Assembly (NCBI RefSeq): GCF_022458745.1
Contig: NZ_JAJJJF010000002.1
Location: 186,001 to 250,000 of the forward strand
Length of the DNA: 64,000 nucleotides
Direction: 5' to 3'
Source of the DNA: Bacillus piscicola
GTDB taxonomy: Bacteria; Bacillota; Bacilli; Bacillales; Marinococcaceae
Position numbers and translations under genes: made by a program. Shown here one piece after another: positions 46,028 through 54,242 of this stretch (positions within the stretch are counted from its first letter, which is position 1; each line of letters starts with the position of its first letter). The notes below the pieces were generated by a model that was given only the letters and a program-made list of their open reading frames with translations, was not told the origin of the DNA and did not search any database.

Positions 46028-46414
46028 ATGCATTCACGCATCCATACGAGTGGACTGCAGCAGCTGCCTCATCTAAAGAAACCAGGTCCGCAGTCGATCG
46101 CTCGGCCTAACGCACGCGCCGTGTTCAAAGATGTTATTCGCGAACAGCTGCACGGGGAAAGCTCTTTAAAAATCAGCAAACACGCGGAAAAACGCTTTCA
46201 CGCACGTGAGGTAACCGTCACTCCAGCGGAATGGGAAAAGATTACCGTGAAGGTAGCGGAGGCCAAAGAAAAAGGTGTCAAGGACTCAATTGTCCTCACC
46301 GCTGAGGCCGCTTTAGTCGTAAGTGCCATAAACAACACAGTAATCACCGCCATGAGCAGGCAAGAAGCAGCTGAACATATCTTTACAAACATTAACGGAA
46401 CAATTGTCATCTGA
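46028..46414 (+). CDS. Flagellar operon protein of the TIGR02530 type
   Basis: A 128-residue basic protein, starting MHSRIHTSGLQQLPHLKKPG. The C-terminal half holds the conserved core ISKHAEKRFHAREVTVTPAE (about 52-71) and AINNTVITAMSRQEAAEHIF (about 100-119). Homologues lie between flgD and flgE in many Firmicutes; their role is unknown, possibly in hook assembly or export. It lacks a signal peptide and membrane segments. The upstream site is CAGGAGGCG. Confidence 0.85.
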   Translation: MHSRIHTSGLQQLPHLKKPGPQSIARPNARAVFKDVIREQLHGESSLKISKHAEKRFHAREVTVTPAEWEKITVKVAEAKEKGVKDSIVLTAEAALVVSAINNTVITAMSRQEAAEHIFTNINGTIVI

Positions 46415-46502
46415 CCCGGTTCGACCTGACCTTAGGAAACCGGCATACGGCTGAACGATGGACGCCGTAGAAAATCAACCAGAAAAAGGGAGGATGAAGC
46501 CT

Positions 46503-47291
46503 ATGCTTCGTTCCATGTACTCCGGTATCTCCGGAATGAGAAATTTTCAGCAAAAACTAGACGTCGTCGGCAACAATATTGCTAATGTAAACACATACGG
46601 ATTTAAAAAAGGCCGTGCTACTTTTAAAGATATGGTCAGTCAGCAAATCGCCGGTGCTACCGGACCGACAGGGGACCGTGGAGGTGTTAACCCTCGTCAA
46701 GTTGGTTTGGGAGCACAGTTAGGTAGTATTGATACGATCCATACTCAAGGGAGCTTGCAAAGTACAAATCGGGAACTCGACATTGGTATTTCCGGAGATG
46801 GTTTTTTTCAAGTGACTGATGGGGCGATGACGTTTTACACACGGGCGGGGAATTTTTATTTTGACGCGGAAGGTACCATTGTTAATGGCGATGGGTTGAA
46901 GCTTTTGGGAACAAACGGAGACATACAAATTCCAACATCTTCAGAAAGTTTTAGTATCGGGGCCGATGGAACAGTTAGTTATGTGGATGAAGATGGGGAT
47001 TTACAAGAAGCAGGACAAATAGAATTAGCTCAGTTCGATAACCCGGAAGGCTTACAAAAGGCTGGAAATAATCTGTACCAAGTCTCAGACAACTCCGGTG
47101 ACGCAACTCAAGGGGTCCCTGGTGCTGGAGGGGCTGGTGAGTTAGTCGCCGGAACACTTGAGATGTCAAACGTAGACCTTTCAGAGGAGTTCACAGAGAT
47201 GATTGTGGCACAGCGCGGGTTCCAGGCGAATACGCGTGGGATTACGACAGCGGATGAAATACTGCAGGAGCTTATGAATTTGAAACGGTAA
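46503..47291 (+). CDS. flgE: Flagellar hook protein FlgE (FlgG-like)
   Basis: A 262-residue protein. The N-terminal motif MLRSMYSGISGMRNFQQKLD and VVGNNIANVNTYGFKKGRAT is shared by hook and distal rod proteins. The C-terminus LEMSNVDLSEEFTEMIVAQR and GFQANTRGITTADEILQELM is that of the B. subtilis fla/che hook gene (flgE, formerly flgG). Length and lack of a large central domain agree with the short Bacillus hook protein. ATG 46503 has AAGGGAGG at a proper distance. Its assembly depends on FlgD. Confidence 0.93.
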   Translation: MLRSMYSGISGMRNFQQKLDVVGNNIANVNTYGFKKGRATFKDMVSQQIAGATGPTGDRGGVNPRQVGLGAQLGSIDTIHTQGSLQSTNRELDIGISGDGFFQVTDGAMTFYTRAGNFYFDAEGTIVNGDGLKLLGTNGDIQIPTSSESFSIGADGTVSYVDEDGDLQEAGQIELAQFDNPEGLQKAGNNLYQVSDNSGDATQGVPGAGGAGELVAGTLEMSNVDLSEEFTEMIVAQRGFQANTRGITTADEILQELMNLKR

Positions 47292-47350
47292 TCCGTGATG
47301 CAGTGTAAAAGGAGGAGGAGCCCGGGAAGTGTCCCGGCTCTGTCATATGT

Positions 47351-47563
47351 ATGATTGAGCTGACAAAATTAAATGGTCAAGTTTTCTTGTTGAGTGCTCC
47401 GTTAATCGAACAAGTTGAAGCACTGCCGGATACGACGATTACACTCATTAACGGCAAAAAAATGGTCGTGAAAGAAAGCAAACAGGAAGTTCGTGACCTG
47501 GCGAATGCTTTCTACCGGCGCATCGGTCTTATCGGGCTTACCGTAAGAGAGGAGGGGGTCTAA
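47351..47563 (+). CDS. swrD: SwrD/FlbD family flagellar protein
   Basis: A 70-residue protein matching the FlbD/SwrD family, with the conserved MIELTKLNGQVFLLSAPLIE at the start and TTITLINGKKMVVKESKQEV in the middle. In B. subtilis SwrD (YlzI) raises flagellar motor torque and is needed for swarming. It sits between flgE and fliL as in B. subtilis; the fliL start follows within two bases. The ATG lies about 40 bases after a GGAGGAGG run, not a canonical SD distance, so the local initiation site is weak. Confidence 0.93.
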   Translation: MIELTKLNGQVFLLSAPLIEQVEALPDTTITLINGKKMVVKESKQEVRDLANAFYRRIGLIGLTVREEGV

Positions 47564-47564
47564 C

Positions 47565-47993
47565 ATGTTTCAAAACAGATTAGTGAACATTATGCTTATC
47601 CTTTTATTATCGTTAACGTGTGTCGGGGTTATTGCCCTTGTCATTATGAATTTTATTTCGACCCCAGAAGCTGGAGCGGAGCCGACGATTGATGAGATTA
47701 TCGAAAACTCTTGGGAAACCGAAGAAATTACGACCAATCTCCAAGATAATCATTTTTTGAAAGCTCGTTTTCAAATTCACACGGATTCAAAAGAAGCGCG
47801 TAAGGAGCTTGCGAAACGGGACTTTCAAGTAAACAATATTATCATTCACGAGCTGGCTGGTCGGACCGCAGATGAGGTTCGGGCCCAGGAAGGACTGGAA
47901 GATCTCGAAAAAACACTTCGGTCCAAAATCAATGAAAAGATGCAGGAAGGACAAGTGGTCCGTGTGTATACAACGGACCGCATCGTGCAGTAG
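47565..47993 (+). CDS. fliL: Flagellar basal body-associated protein FliL
   Basis: A 142-residue membrane protein that supports stator function at the motor. One N-terminal helix (about 7-29, VNIMLILLLSLTCVGVIALV) is followed by a periplasm-side domain typical of FliL, with FQIHTDSKEARKELAKRDFQ and the C-terminal GQVVRVYTTDRIVQ. The start has GAGGAGGGGG in the end of swrD. Confidence 0.95.
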   Translation: MFQNRLVNIMLILLLSLTCVGVIALVIMNFISTPEAGAEPTIDEIIENSWETEEITTNLQDNHFLKARFQIHTDSKEARKELAKRDFQVNNIIIHELAGRTADEVRAQEGLEDLEKTLRSKINEKMQEGQVVRVYTTDRIVQ

Positions 47994-48026
47994 GAATATG
48001 GGATTCGCGAAGTAAGGGTGATGGTA

Positions 48027-49010
48027 ATGGCAGATGTTCTCTCGCAAAGTGAAATAGATTCGCTGCTTTCCGCATTATCAACCGGTGAAATGGACGCGGA
48101 CGAATTAAAAAAAGAGGATGCCGAGAAAAAAGTACGGACGTATGATTTTAAACGAGCACTCCGTTTTTCCAAGGATCAGGTACGCAGCCTGTCCCGGATT
48201 CATGAAAATTTTGCACGGCTGTTAACGACTGCTTTCTCTGCGCAACTGCGGACGTTTGTACAAATTTCAGTCGCGTCAGTTGATCAGCTTCCATATGATG
48301 AATTCATTAGTTCGATTCCAAGAATGACGCTCTTGAACGTGTTTGAAGCACATCCGTTAGAAGGCAGGCTGCTCATTGAAGTGAATCCGAATATCGGCTA
48401 TGCCATGCTTGACCGCCTTCTTGGCGGTAAAGGGACGAGCGTCAATAAAATCGATAATTTAACGGAAATTGAAACGAAAATTATGACGCAGCTATTTGAG
48501 AGAATGCTAGAAGAGTTTCGCAACGCCTGGGAGTCAGTTTTGGAGATTGAGCCTGTGATGGAAGACCTTGAAGTGAACCCGCAGTTTTTACAAATGGTTT
48601 CACCGAATGAAACGGTAGTCGTCATTTCGCTTGCAACGACTATCGGCGAAACGACAGGGATGCTGAATGTCTGCCTGCCACACGTAGTTCTTGAAGAGAC
48701 GCTTCCGAAACTGACGGTACACCACTGGATGCAAAACAAAATTCGCCAGCGGGATGAGAAGGAAAAAGAACGATTACAGCAAGCCGTACAATCCGCCCCA
48801 CTGCCGGTAACAGCCATTTTAGGCCGCTCTCAGCTCACGGTGGAGGAATTTTTACATCTGAGTGCAGGGGATGTGATTCAACTGGATCAAAACATCCACG
48901 CCCCCCTGCTCGTAATGGCCGGAGAACAGGTGAAGTTTTATGCTCAGCCTGGACAGTTAAAACAGCATATGGCCGTGCAGATTACTAAAGAAATCGAGGA
49001 GGGGGATTAG
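48027..49010 (+). CDS. fliM: Flagellar motor switch protein FliM
   Basis: A 327-residue C-ring protein. The N-terminal LSQSEIDSLLSAL is the CheY-P binding peptide. A CheC-like middle domain (about 40-230) and a C-terminal SpoA domain (about 255-327, with AGDVIQLDQNIHAPLLVMAG) follow. ATG 48027 gives the standard MADVLSQSEID start. fliY follows with a one-base gap. Confidence 0.97.
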   Translation: MADVLSQSEIDSLLSALSTGEMDADELKKEDAEKKVRTYDFKRALRFSKDQVRSLSRIHENFARLLTTAFSAQLRTFVQISVASVDQLPYDEFISSIPRMTLLNVFEAHPLEGRLLIEVNPNIGYAMLDRLLGGKGTSVNKIDNLTEIETKIMTQLFERMLEEFRNAWESVLEIEPVMEDLEVNPQFLQMVSPNETVVVISLATTIGETTGMLNVCLPHVVLEETLPKLTVHHWMQNKIRQRDEKEKERLQQAVQSAPLPVTAILGRSQLTVEEFLHLSAGDVIQLDQNIHAPLLVMAGEQVKFYAQPGQLKQHMAVQITKEIEEGD

Positions 49011-49011
49011 T

Positions 49012-50253
49012 ATGAATGATGACATGCTCTCCCAGGAAGAAATCAATGAATTACTAAAGAGCGTTGGCGCCGATGAGGATGAAGAGGAGCAACGGGAAGG
49101 CGCTGGAGAGGGATCATCCCCGGATGTCCCAGAAGATGATTCGGACACTGACAACGAGATCAATCGCTACTTGGATCCAATCGAACAAGACGCGCTTGGT
49201 GAGATCGGTAACATTTCATTTGGCAGTGCCGCCACCGCCCTCTCTCAGCTGTTAAATCAAAAAGTAGACATTACGACACCAATTGTGTCGATTATAGAAC
49301 GAAAAAACCTGGATATTGAATTTCCGCACCCATACATTGCCGTTCACGTTGAGTATACAGATGGCTTTGAAGGGACGAATCTGCTTACAATTCATACGAG
49401 CGATGCAGCGATCATTGCTGATCTCATGCTTGGCGGGGATGGGAAAAACCCACCAGGAGAACTTGATGACATGCAGCTAAGCGCGGTGCAGGAAGCGATG
49501 AATCAAATGATGGGATCAGCATCGACATCAATGTCGACTGTCTTTAACAAGCGAGTCGATATCTCACCGCCCGGGATAGACATTATGGACGTGAAAGAGG
49601 ATGAGGGGACGAGCAACATACCGGATGACGAAATGTTAGTGAAGAACTCCTTTCGCCTCCGAATTGGTGACTTAATTGATTCGTCGATCATGCAAATATT
49701 TACGATCCCGTTTGCAAAACAAATGGTCACTGATCTAATGAACCCAGTGGTCAATGAAGCACCTCCCGCCCAAGCAGAACCACTTATGCAGGAACGGGAG
49801 CCTGATCCGTCGTTGGAGCCGCCAAGACAGCCGCAAAATAAAGAGAGACCGGCACCACAACCGAGCTCATCGTTTTCTGCGGAGTCGCAGACAAATAGAA
49901 CGACAAAGGGAAGGCCCGAGGAAGCACAGCCTAAACAAGTCCAGCCAGTCGCATTCTCGTCTTTTGAAACGCCGTCGCTTAATGAATCCGAATCGCGAAA
50001 TCTTAATATGCTTTTTGATATTCCACTTGAGGTGACAGTAGAGCTTGGCAGAACGCAGCACTCTATCAAGGATATTCTTGACTTTGCGCCCGGATCTATT
50101 ATTGAACTTGACAAACTAGCAGGTGAGCCGGTTGATATTTTAATCAATCAGAAGTTGACGGCTAAAGGGGAAGTTGTCGTCATTGATGAGAATTTCGGTG
50201 TTCGTATCACGGACATTGTCAGCCAGTCTGATAGACTTAGAAAATTAAATTAA
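49012..50253 (+). CDS. fliY: Flagellar motor switch phosphatase FliY
   Basis: A 413-residue switch protein that dephosphorylates CheY-P at the motor. It has an N-terminal CheY-binding peptide (MLSQEEINELLKS), a very acidic stretch (about 20-50) and two CheC-type phosphatase motifs (ALGEIGNISFGSAATALSQL near 61-80; LSAVQEAMNQMMGSASTSMS near 158-177). A disordered Pro/Gln/Ser linker (about 245-320) leads to a C-terminal FliN/SpoA domain (about 330-410). With cheA missing from this operon, FliY and CheC are the local parts that act on CheY-P. Confidence 0.97.
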   Translation: MNDDMLSQEEINELLKSVGADEDEEEQREGAGEGSSPDVPEDDSDTDNEINRYLDPIEQDALGEIGNISFGSAATALSQLLNQKVDITTPIVSIIERKNLDIEFPHPYIAVHVEYTDGFEGTNLLTIHTSDAAIIADLMLGGDGKNPPGELDDMQLSAVQEAMNQMMGSASTSMSTVFNKRVDISPPGIDIMDVKEDEGTSNIPDDEMLVKNSFRLRIGDLIDSSIMQIFTIPFAKQMVTDLMNPVVNEAPPAQAEPLMQEREPDPSLEPPRQPQNKERPAPQPSSSFSAESQTNRTTKGRPEEAQPKQVQPVAFSSFETPSLNESESRNLNMLFDIPLEVTVELGRTQHSIKDILDFAPGSIIELDKLAGEPVDILINQKLTAKGEVVVIDENFGVRITDIVSQSDRLRKLN

Positions 50254-50270
50254 CTATAGGGGGACGTAAC

Positions 50271-50633
50271 GTGGCACATTCCGTATTAATTGTAGATGAC
50301 GCTTCATTTATGCGCATGATGATCAAGGATATTTTGGAGAAAAATGGTTTTGAAATAGCAGGGGAAGCAAAAGACGGCCAGGAGGCAGTGCAACTGTATA
50401 AGGACATGTCACCGGATTTGGTGACGATGGATATAACGATGCCGGAGATGGACGGTATTTCCGCCTTGAAAGAAATTCGCGCAGCAGATCCACATGCAAA
50501 AGTGATCATGTGTTCTGCGATGGGCCAACAGGCGATGGTTATAGATGCGATACAGGCAGGCGCGAAAGATTTTATTGTTAAGCCGTTCCAAGCGGATCGA
50601 GTTCTTGAAGCAATAAATAAAACATTAGGCTGA
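50271..50633 (+). CDS. cheY: Chemotaxis response regulator CheY
   Basis: A 120-residue single-domain receiver with a GTG start behind GGGGGACG. The acidic pair Asp9-Asp10 (VLIVDDASFMRMM), phosphorylation site Asp54 (LVTMDITMPEMDG), and Lys104-Pro in IVKPFQADRVLEA are intact. It is the output protein that binds FliM and FliY. It lies between fliY and fliO as in B. subtilis. Confidence 0.97.
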   Translation: MAHSVLIVDDASFMRMMIKDILEKNGFEIAGEAKDGQEAVQLYKDMSPDLVTMDITMPEMDGISALKEIRAADPHAKVIMCSAMGQQAMVIDAIQAGAKDFIVKPFQADRVLEAINKTLG

Positions 50634-50650
50634 TCTGCGGAGGGACGAAC

Positions 50651-51337
50651 GTGATACAAATAAGAAAGTGGGCGCTATTGTGGATAGTGGTGATCGTCGC
50701 TGCGGCCGCAGGGCTTTCTGCCCTGCCGGCACATGCCGCCCCATCCGACGACAGCCGCACAATCAGCGAAGCGTTGCATAACAACGAGAAGAACGACACT
50801 GAGGCAGATAAGCCCTCTAAGAGAACAACGATCACCGAGAAAGAGCCTGAGCAAGTAGAAGCAGATTTAATGGAAGAACGTAGTTTGTTTGCAGTGTTTT
50901 TTCAGTTGATTGTTGCGCTTGCTGTCGTTATCGGCCTCATGTACCTCCTGGTAAAAATACTGAATAAGCGAACGAAAACATTTCAAGCTCACCAAACGAT
51001 GCAAAATCTTGGCGGCGTACCGCTTGGCCAGCATAAATCTATCCAGCTCGTTAAAGTGGGAGAGCGCCTGCTCGTCGTTGGGGTAGGAGAATCTATTCAA
51101 CTATTAACAGAAATTATGAATGAGGAAGAAATCAACCAGTTGATAGAGAGAAAACAAGCGCCAGGAGAGTCGTGGGGCAGGCAAGGGTTTTCTTTTTTTG
51201 ACCGCTTTAAGCAGGCAGGCGCTTCTAATAAAAACGGGAAGCAGGACTCGTTTCAAGATCTCTTTAGAGAACAGCTTCACGATCTAAAGAAAACGAGAAA
51301 GAAAGCGCGACAGCATTTAAAGGAGTATGACTCATGA
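50651..51337 (+). CDS. fliO: Flagellar biosynthetic protein FliO (FliZ)
   Basis: A 228-residue membrane protein that helps FliP assemble. It has an N-terminal signal-like segment (WALLWIVVIVAAAAGLSALP, about 7-26, with a possible AHA cleavage site) and a second membrane helix (about 78-99, LFAVFFQLIVALAVVIGLMY). The cytoplasmic part carries HKSIQLVKVGERLLVVGVGE, typical of FliO. The gene is B. subtilis fliZ. Its stop overlaps the fliP start as ATGA. Confidence 0.93.
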   Translation: MIQIRKWALLWIVVIVAAAAGLSALPAHAAPSDDSRTISEALHNNEKNDTEADKPSKRTTITEKEPEQVEADLMEERSLFAVFFQLIVALAVVIGLMYLLVKILNKRTKTFQAHQTMQNLGGVPLGQHKSIQLVKVGERLLVVGVGESIQLLTEIMNEEEINQLIERKQAPGESWGRQGFSFFDRFKQAGASNKNGKQDSFQDLFREQLHDLKKTRKKARQHLKEYDS

Positions 51338-52017
51338 CTTATTTTATTCCTGCGCTTGATTTTGGCAATATCGTAAGCGATGAGCCGGCTGAGGTTGCAA
51401 CGACGCTAAAATTAATTGCTCTCATTACAATCTTATCACTTGCACCAGCAATTTTAGTGCTGATGACTTGTTTTACAAGAATTGTCATTGTGCTTTCGTT
51501 TGTGAGGATGGGGCTTGCCACACAGCAAATGCCGCCCAACCAAATTTTAATCAGCCTCGCTCTTTTTATGACATTTTTTATTATGGCGCCTGTCTTTTCC
51601 GAAGTGAATGAAAATGCGCTCTCCCCGCTTCTCGACGGGGAAGTCAGTCAAGAAGAAGCGTTTAGCGAAGCCGCAGTTCCAATGAAGGAATTCATGTCGA
51701 AGCATACGCGTGAAAAAGACGTAGCTCTTTTTATGGGCTATGCCGGCATGGATAAACCGGAAACATTAGCTGATATTCCGCTGACAGCGCTCATCCCGGC
51801 ATTTGCGATCAGTGAATTAAAAACAGCGTTTCAAATAGGATTTTTAATTTTTGTTCCTTTTCTCGTTATCGACATGATCGTCGCTAGTGTTCTTATGTCG
51901 ATGGGGATGATGATGCTGCCGCCGGTAATGATCTCTCTGCCGTTTAAAATCCTATTGTTTGTTCTAGTGGACGGCTGGTATTTGGTTGTTGAGTCACTGT
52001 TAATCAGTTACCGGTAA
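51334..52017 (+). CDS. fliP: Flagellar export apparatus protein FliP
   Basis: A 227-residue core subunit of the export gate. It has several membrane helices and conserved segments LVLMTCFTRIVIVLSFVRMG and MPPNQILISLALFMTFFIMA (about 45-85), and IPAFAISELKTAFQIGFLIF and SMGMMMLPPVMISLPFKILL near the C-terminus. FliP, FliQ and FliR form the pore. Confidence 0.97.
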   Translation: MTYFIPALDFGNIVSDEPAEVATTLKLIALITILSLAPAILVLMTCFTRIVIVLSFVRMGLATQQMPPNQILISLALFMTFFIMAPVFSEVNENALSPLLDGEVSQEEAFSEAAVPMKEFMSKHTREKDVALFMGYAGMDKPETLADIPLTALIPAFAISELKTAFQIGFLIFVPFLVIDMIVASVLMSMGMMMLPPVMISLPFKILLFVLVDGWYLVVESLLISYR

Positions 52018-52060
52018 ACAACCCTGTGTGATGTATTTTAGTGTAGAAGGTGATGAAGTT

Positions 52061-52330
52061 ATGACTCCTGAAACAGTCATCAGCTTGGCAGAAAATGGGG
52101 TATGGACGGTATTTTTCGTAGCCGGACCGCTTCTTGTGATTGCGCTCGTGCTCGGCTTCGGAGTAGCGATCTTCCAGGCTACGACACAAATTCAAGAACA
52201 GACGCTTGCGTTCATTCCGAAAATATTAGGAGTGCTCCTGGCACTAATCTTATTCGGGCCTTGGATGCTGTCACAGCTTATTCATTTTACATACCAAATA
52301 TTAAGCAATCTTCCTGAATTTATAGGATAA
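52061..52330 (+). CDS. fliQ: Flagellar export apparatus protein FliQ
   Basis: An 89-residue protein with two membrane helices, beginning MTPETVISLAENGVWTVFFV. FGVAIFQATTQIQEQTLAFI (about 37-56) is the conserved loop. ATG 52061 is chosen (GAAGGTGATG site); the frame upstream to 52028 is not family-like. fliR follows after seven bases. Confidence 0.96.
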   Translation: MTPETVISLAENGVWTVFFVAGPLLVIALVLGFGVAIFQATTQIQEQTLAFIPKILGVLLALILFGPWMLSQLIHFTYQILSNLPEFIG

Positions 52331-52337
52331 CACGCTT

Positions 52338-53117
52338 ATGAATTTAGAATGGATGGATCAACTGCCGCTGTTTTTATTGGTTTTCGTAAGAGTGCTCGCA
52401 TTTTTTTCAAGCATGCCTCTCTTTTCATATCGGAATGTTCCGGCCGTTTTTAAAGTAGGTCTTGCTGTTTTTTTTGCTTTTATTATTATGTTTACGATTG
52501 ACGCTGGTGATGTGGCGGTCAACAGCTCTTTTTTGCTGCTTATTCTGAAAGAACTACTCGTTGGGTTAAGTATCGGACTTCTCGCTGGGATTTTAATTTA
52601 TGCGATCCAAGTTGCGGGGATGTTTCTCGATATTTCGTTAGGCTTTTTAGTTGCTAATGTTATTGATCCGCAAACAGGTGCTCAAAGCCCGCTCATGGGC
52701 GGTTTTTTATACACATTTGCGCTCATGTTTTTACTGGCAGTTGACGGTCACCATGTGGTCATGGACGGTATCTATTACAGTTATGAGTTTATTCCGCTTG
52801 ATCAGCTGACCTTGCCATTTGGTCGAGAAGCCGTGATTAAACACGTTGTAGAATCGTTTGGAAAAATGTTTACAATTGCTTTTCAAATGAGCTTTCCGAT
52901 TATTGGTTCGCTCTTCCTTGTCGATATCGCTCTCGGGATGATGTCAAGAGCTGTTCCGCAGATGAACGTATTTGTTGTCGGACTGCCTTTGAAGATATTT
53001 GCCGGCCTGCCACTCTTGGCCATTACTCTTCCTGTATTTTTCATGGCGGCAGATCATCTTTTTCAGGATATGTTCCAGGCGATGAGAACGTTGATGGGGC
53101 TTCTCGGAGGGGGATAA
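52338..53117 (+). CDS. fliR: Flagellar export apparatus protein FliR
   Basis: A 259-residue multi-helix membrane protein of the export gate. Characteristic parts are LLVFVRVLAFFSSMPLFSYR (about 13-32), LLAGILIYAIQVAGMFLDIS, and MMSRAVPQMNVFVVGLPLKI near 200-219. Its order after fliQ and before flhB is universal in Bacillus. Confidence 0.97.
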   Translation: MNLEWMDQLPLFLLVFVRVLAFFSSMPLFSYRNVPAVFKVGLAVFFAFIIMFTIDAGDVAVNSSFLLLILKELLVGLSIGLLAGILIYAIQVAGMFLDISLGFLVANVIDPQTGAQSPLMGGFLYTFALMFLLAVDGHHVVMDGIYYSYEFIPLDQLTLPFGREAVIKHVVESFGKMFTIAFQMSFPIIGSLFLVDIALGMMSRAVPQMNVFVVGLPLKIFAGLPLLAITLPVFFMAADHLFQDMFQAMRTLMGLLGGG

Positions 53118-53121
53118 ATCG

Positions 53122-54204
53122 ATGAAGGTTAGATTAGATTTGCAGTTTTTCTCCCAGGAGAAGACTGAAAAAGCGACTCCGAAAAAACGACAGGATACCC
53201 GTAAAAAAGGCCAAGTCCCAAAAAGCAATGATGTGAATACCGCTCTTCTTTTACTTGCCGTCTTTTTATTCCTGTTTTTTTACGGGGGCACGTTCTTCCA
53301 TTTCATTATTGGAATGATGAGGCAGGTATTTACAGAATACGTACAATGGGATATTAACGAAGAGACAATCCCCGTTATTTTCAATGAACTTACAGCTGAG
53401 ACAGCGTTCGTTGTCATCCCGGTAATGTTGGTTGCTCTTATAGTTGGGGCTGGGGCGTCGATGTTGCAGGTTGGTTTTATGTTTACGCCTGAAGCGATTA
53501 ATTTCAAATTAGAAAAAATTAATCCGTTAAGTGGCGTGAAACGCATTTTTTCTATTCGAGCACTCGTCGAATTGCTGAAATCACTTTTGAAGATAACGCT
53601 CGTCGGTGTTCTCGTTTTTTCGATTATTTGGTTTAGTTTAGACTCACTCGTCTTTCTGTCCCAACGCCCTGTTGCCGATGGTTTTAGCGAAATTGCGAGA
53701 CTGACGGGCATCATCGGCGTGTCGGTTGCAATCCTATTATTACTGCTTTCAGTACCGGATTATATTTATCAAAAGTATGATCATGAAAAACAGATTAGAA
53801 TGTCAAAGCAGGACGTTAAGGATGAGCATAAGAAGATGGAGGGCGATCCGCTTATCAAGTCGAAACGCCGTAAAAAGCAAATGGACATGGCGATGCAGCG
53901 GATGATGCAAGAGGTGCCGGAAGCGGATGTCGTTATTACAAATCCAACCCACTTTGCAATCGCGCTTTCTTATAAGGAAGAACAGATGGCGGCTCCGAAA
54001 GTAACCGCAAAAGGGGCAGACTATGTCGCCATGCGGATGAAGTCACTTGCGAAAAAACACGATGTTGTCATGGTCGAAAATAAACTGCTTGCCCGGGCAT
54101 TATACAGCCAAACAGAGATTGGTGATGAGGTGCCGGAAGAATTATTTAAGGCAGTCGCAGAGGTATTAGCGTATGTCTACCGCTTGAAAAATGAGTATAT
54201 ATAA
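53122..54204 (+). CDS. flhB: Flagellar export switch protein FlhB
   Basis: A 360-residue protein: a membrane part with four helices (about 35-215), then a cytoplasmic domain with the autocleavage site Asn274-Pro275-Thr276-His277, where FliK triggers the switch from hook to filament export. The N-terminus (LDLQFFSQEKTEKATPKKRQ) is typical. This domain is the model for the stand-alone ylqH product at 25310-25585, which lacks the cleavage site. Confidence 0.97.
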   Translation: MKVRLDLQFFSQEKTEKATPKKRQDTRKKGQVPKSNDVNTALLLLAVFLFLFFYGGTFFHFIIGMMRQVFTEYVQWDINEETIPVIFNELTAETAFVVIPVMLVALIVGAGASMLQVGFMFTPEAINFKLEKINPLSGVKRIFSIRALVELLKSLLKITLVGVLVFSIIWFSLDSLVFLSQRPVADGFSEIARLTGIIGVSVAILLLLLSVPDYIYQKYDHEKQIRMSKQDVKDEHKKMEGDPLIKSKRRKKQMDMAMQRMMQEVPEADVVITNPTHFAIALSYKEEQMAAPKVTAKGADYVAMRMKSLAKKHDVVMVENKLLARALYSQTEIGDEVPEELFKAVAEVLAYVYRLKNEYI

Positions 54205-54242
54205 TGAAAAACAGATTATAAAAATGAAAAAGGAGCATCACG

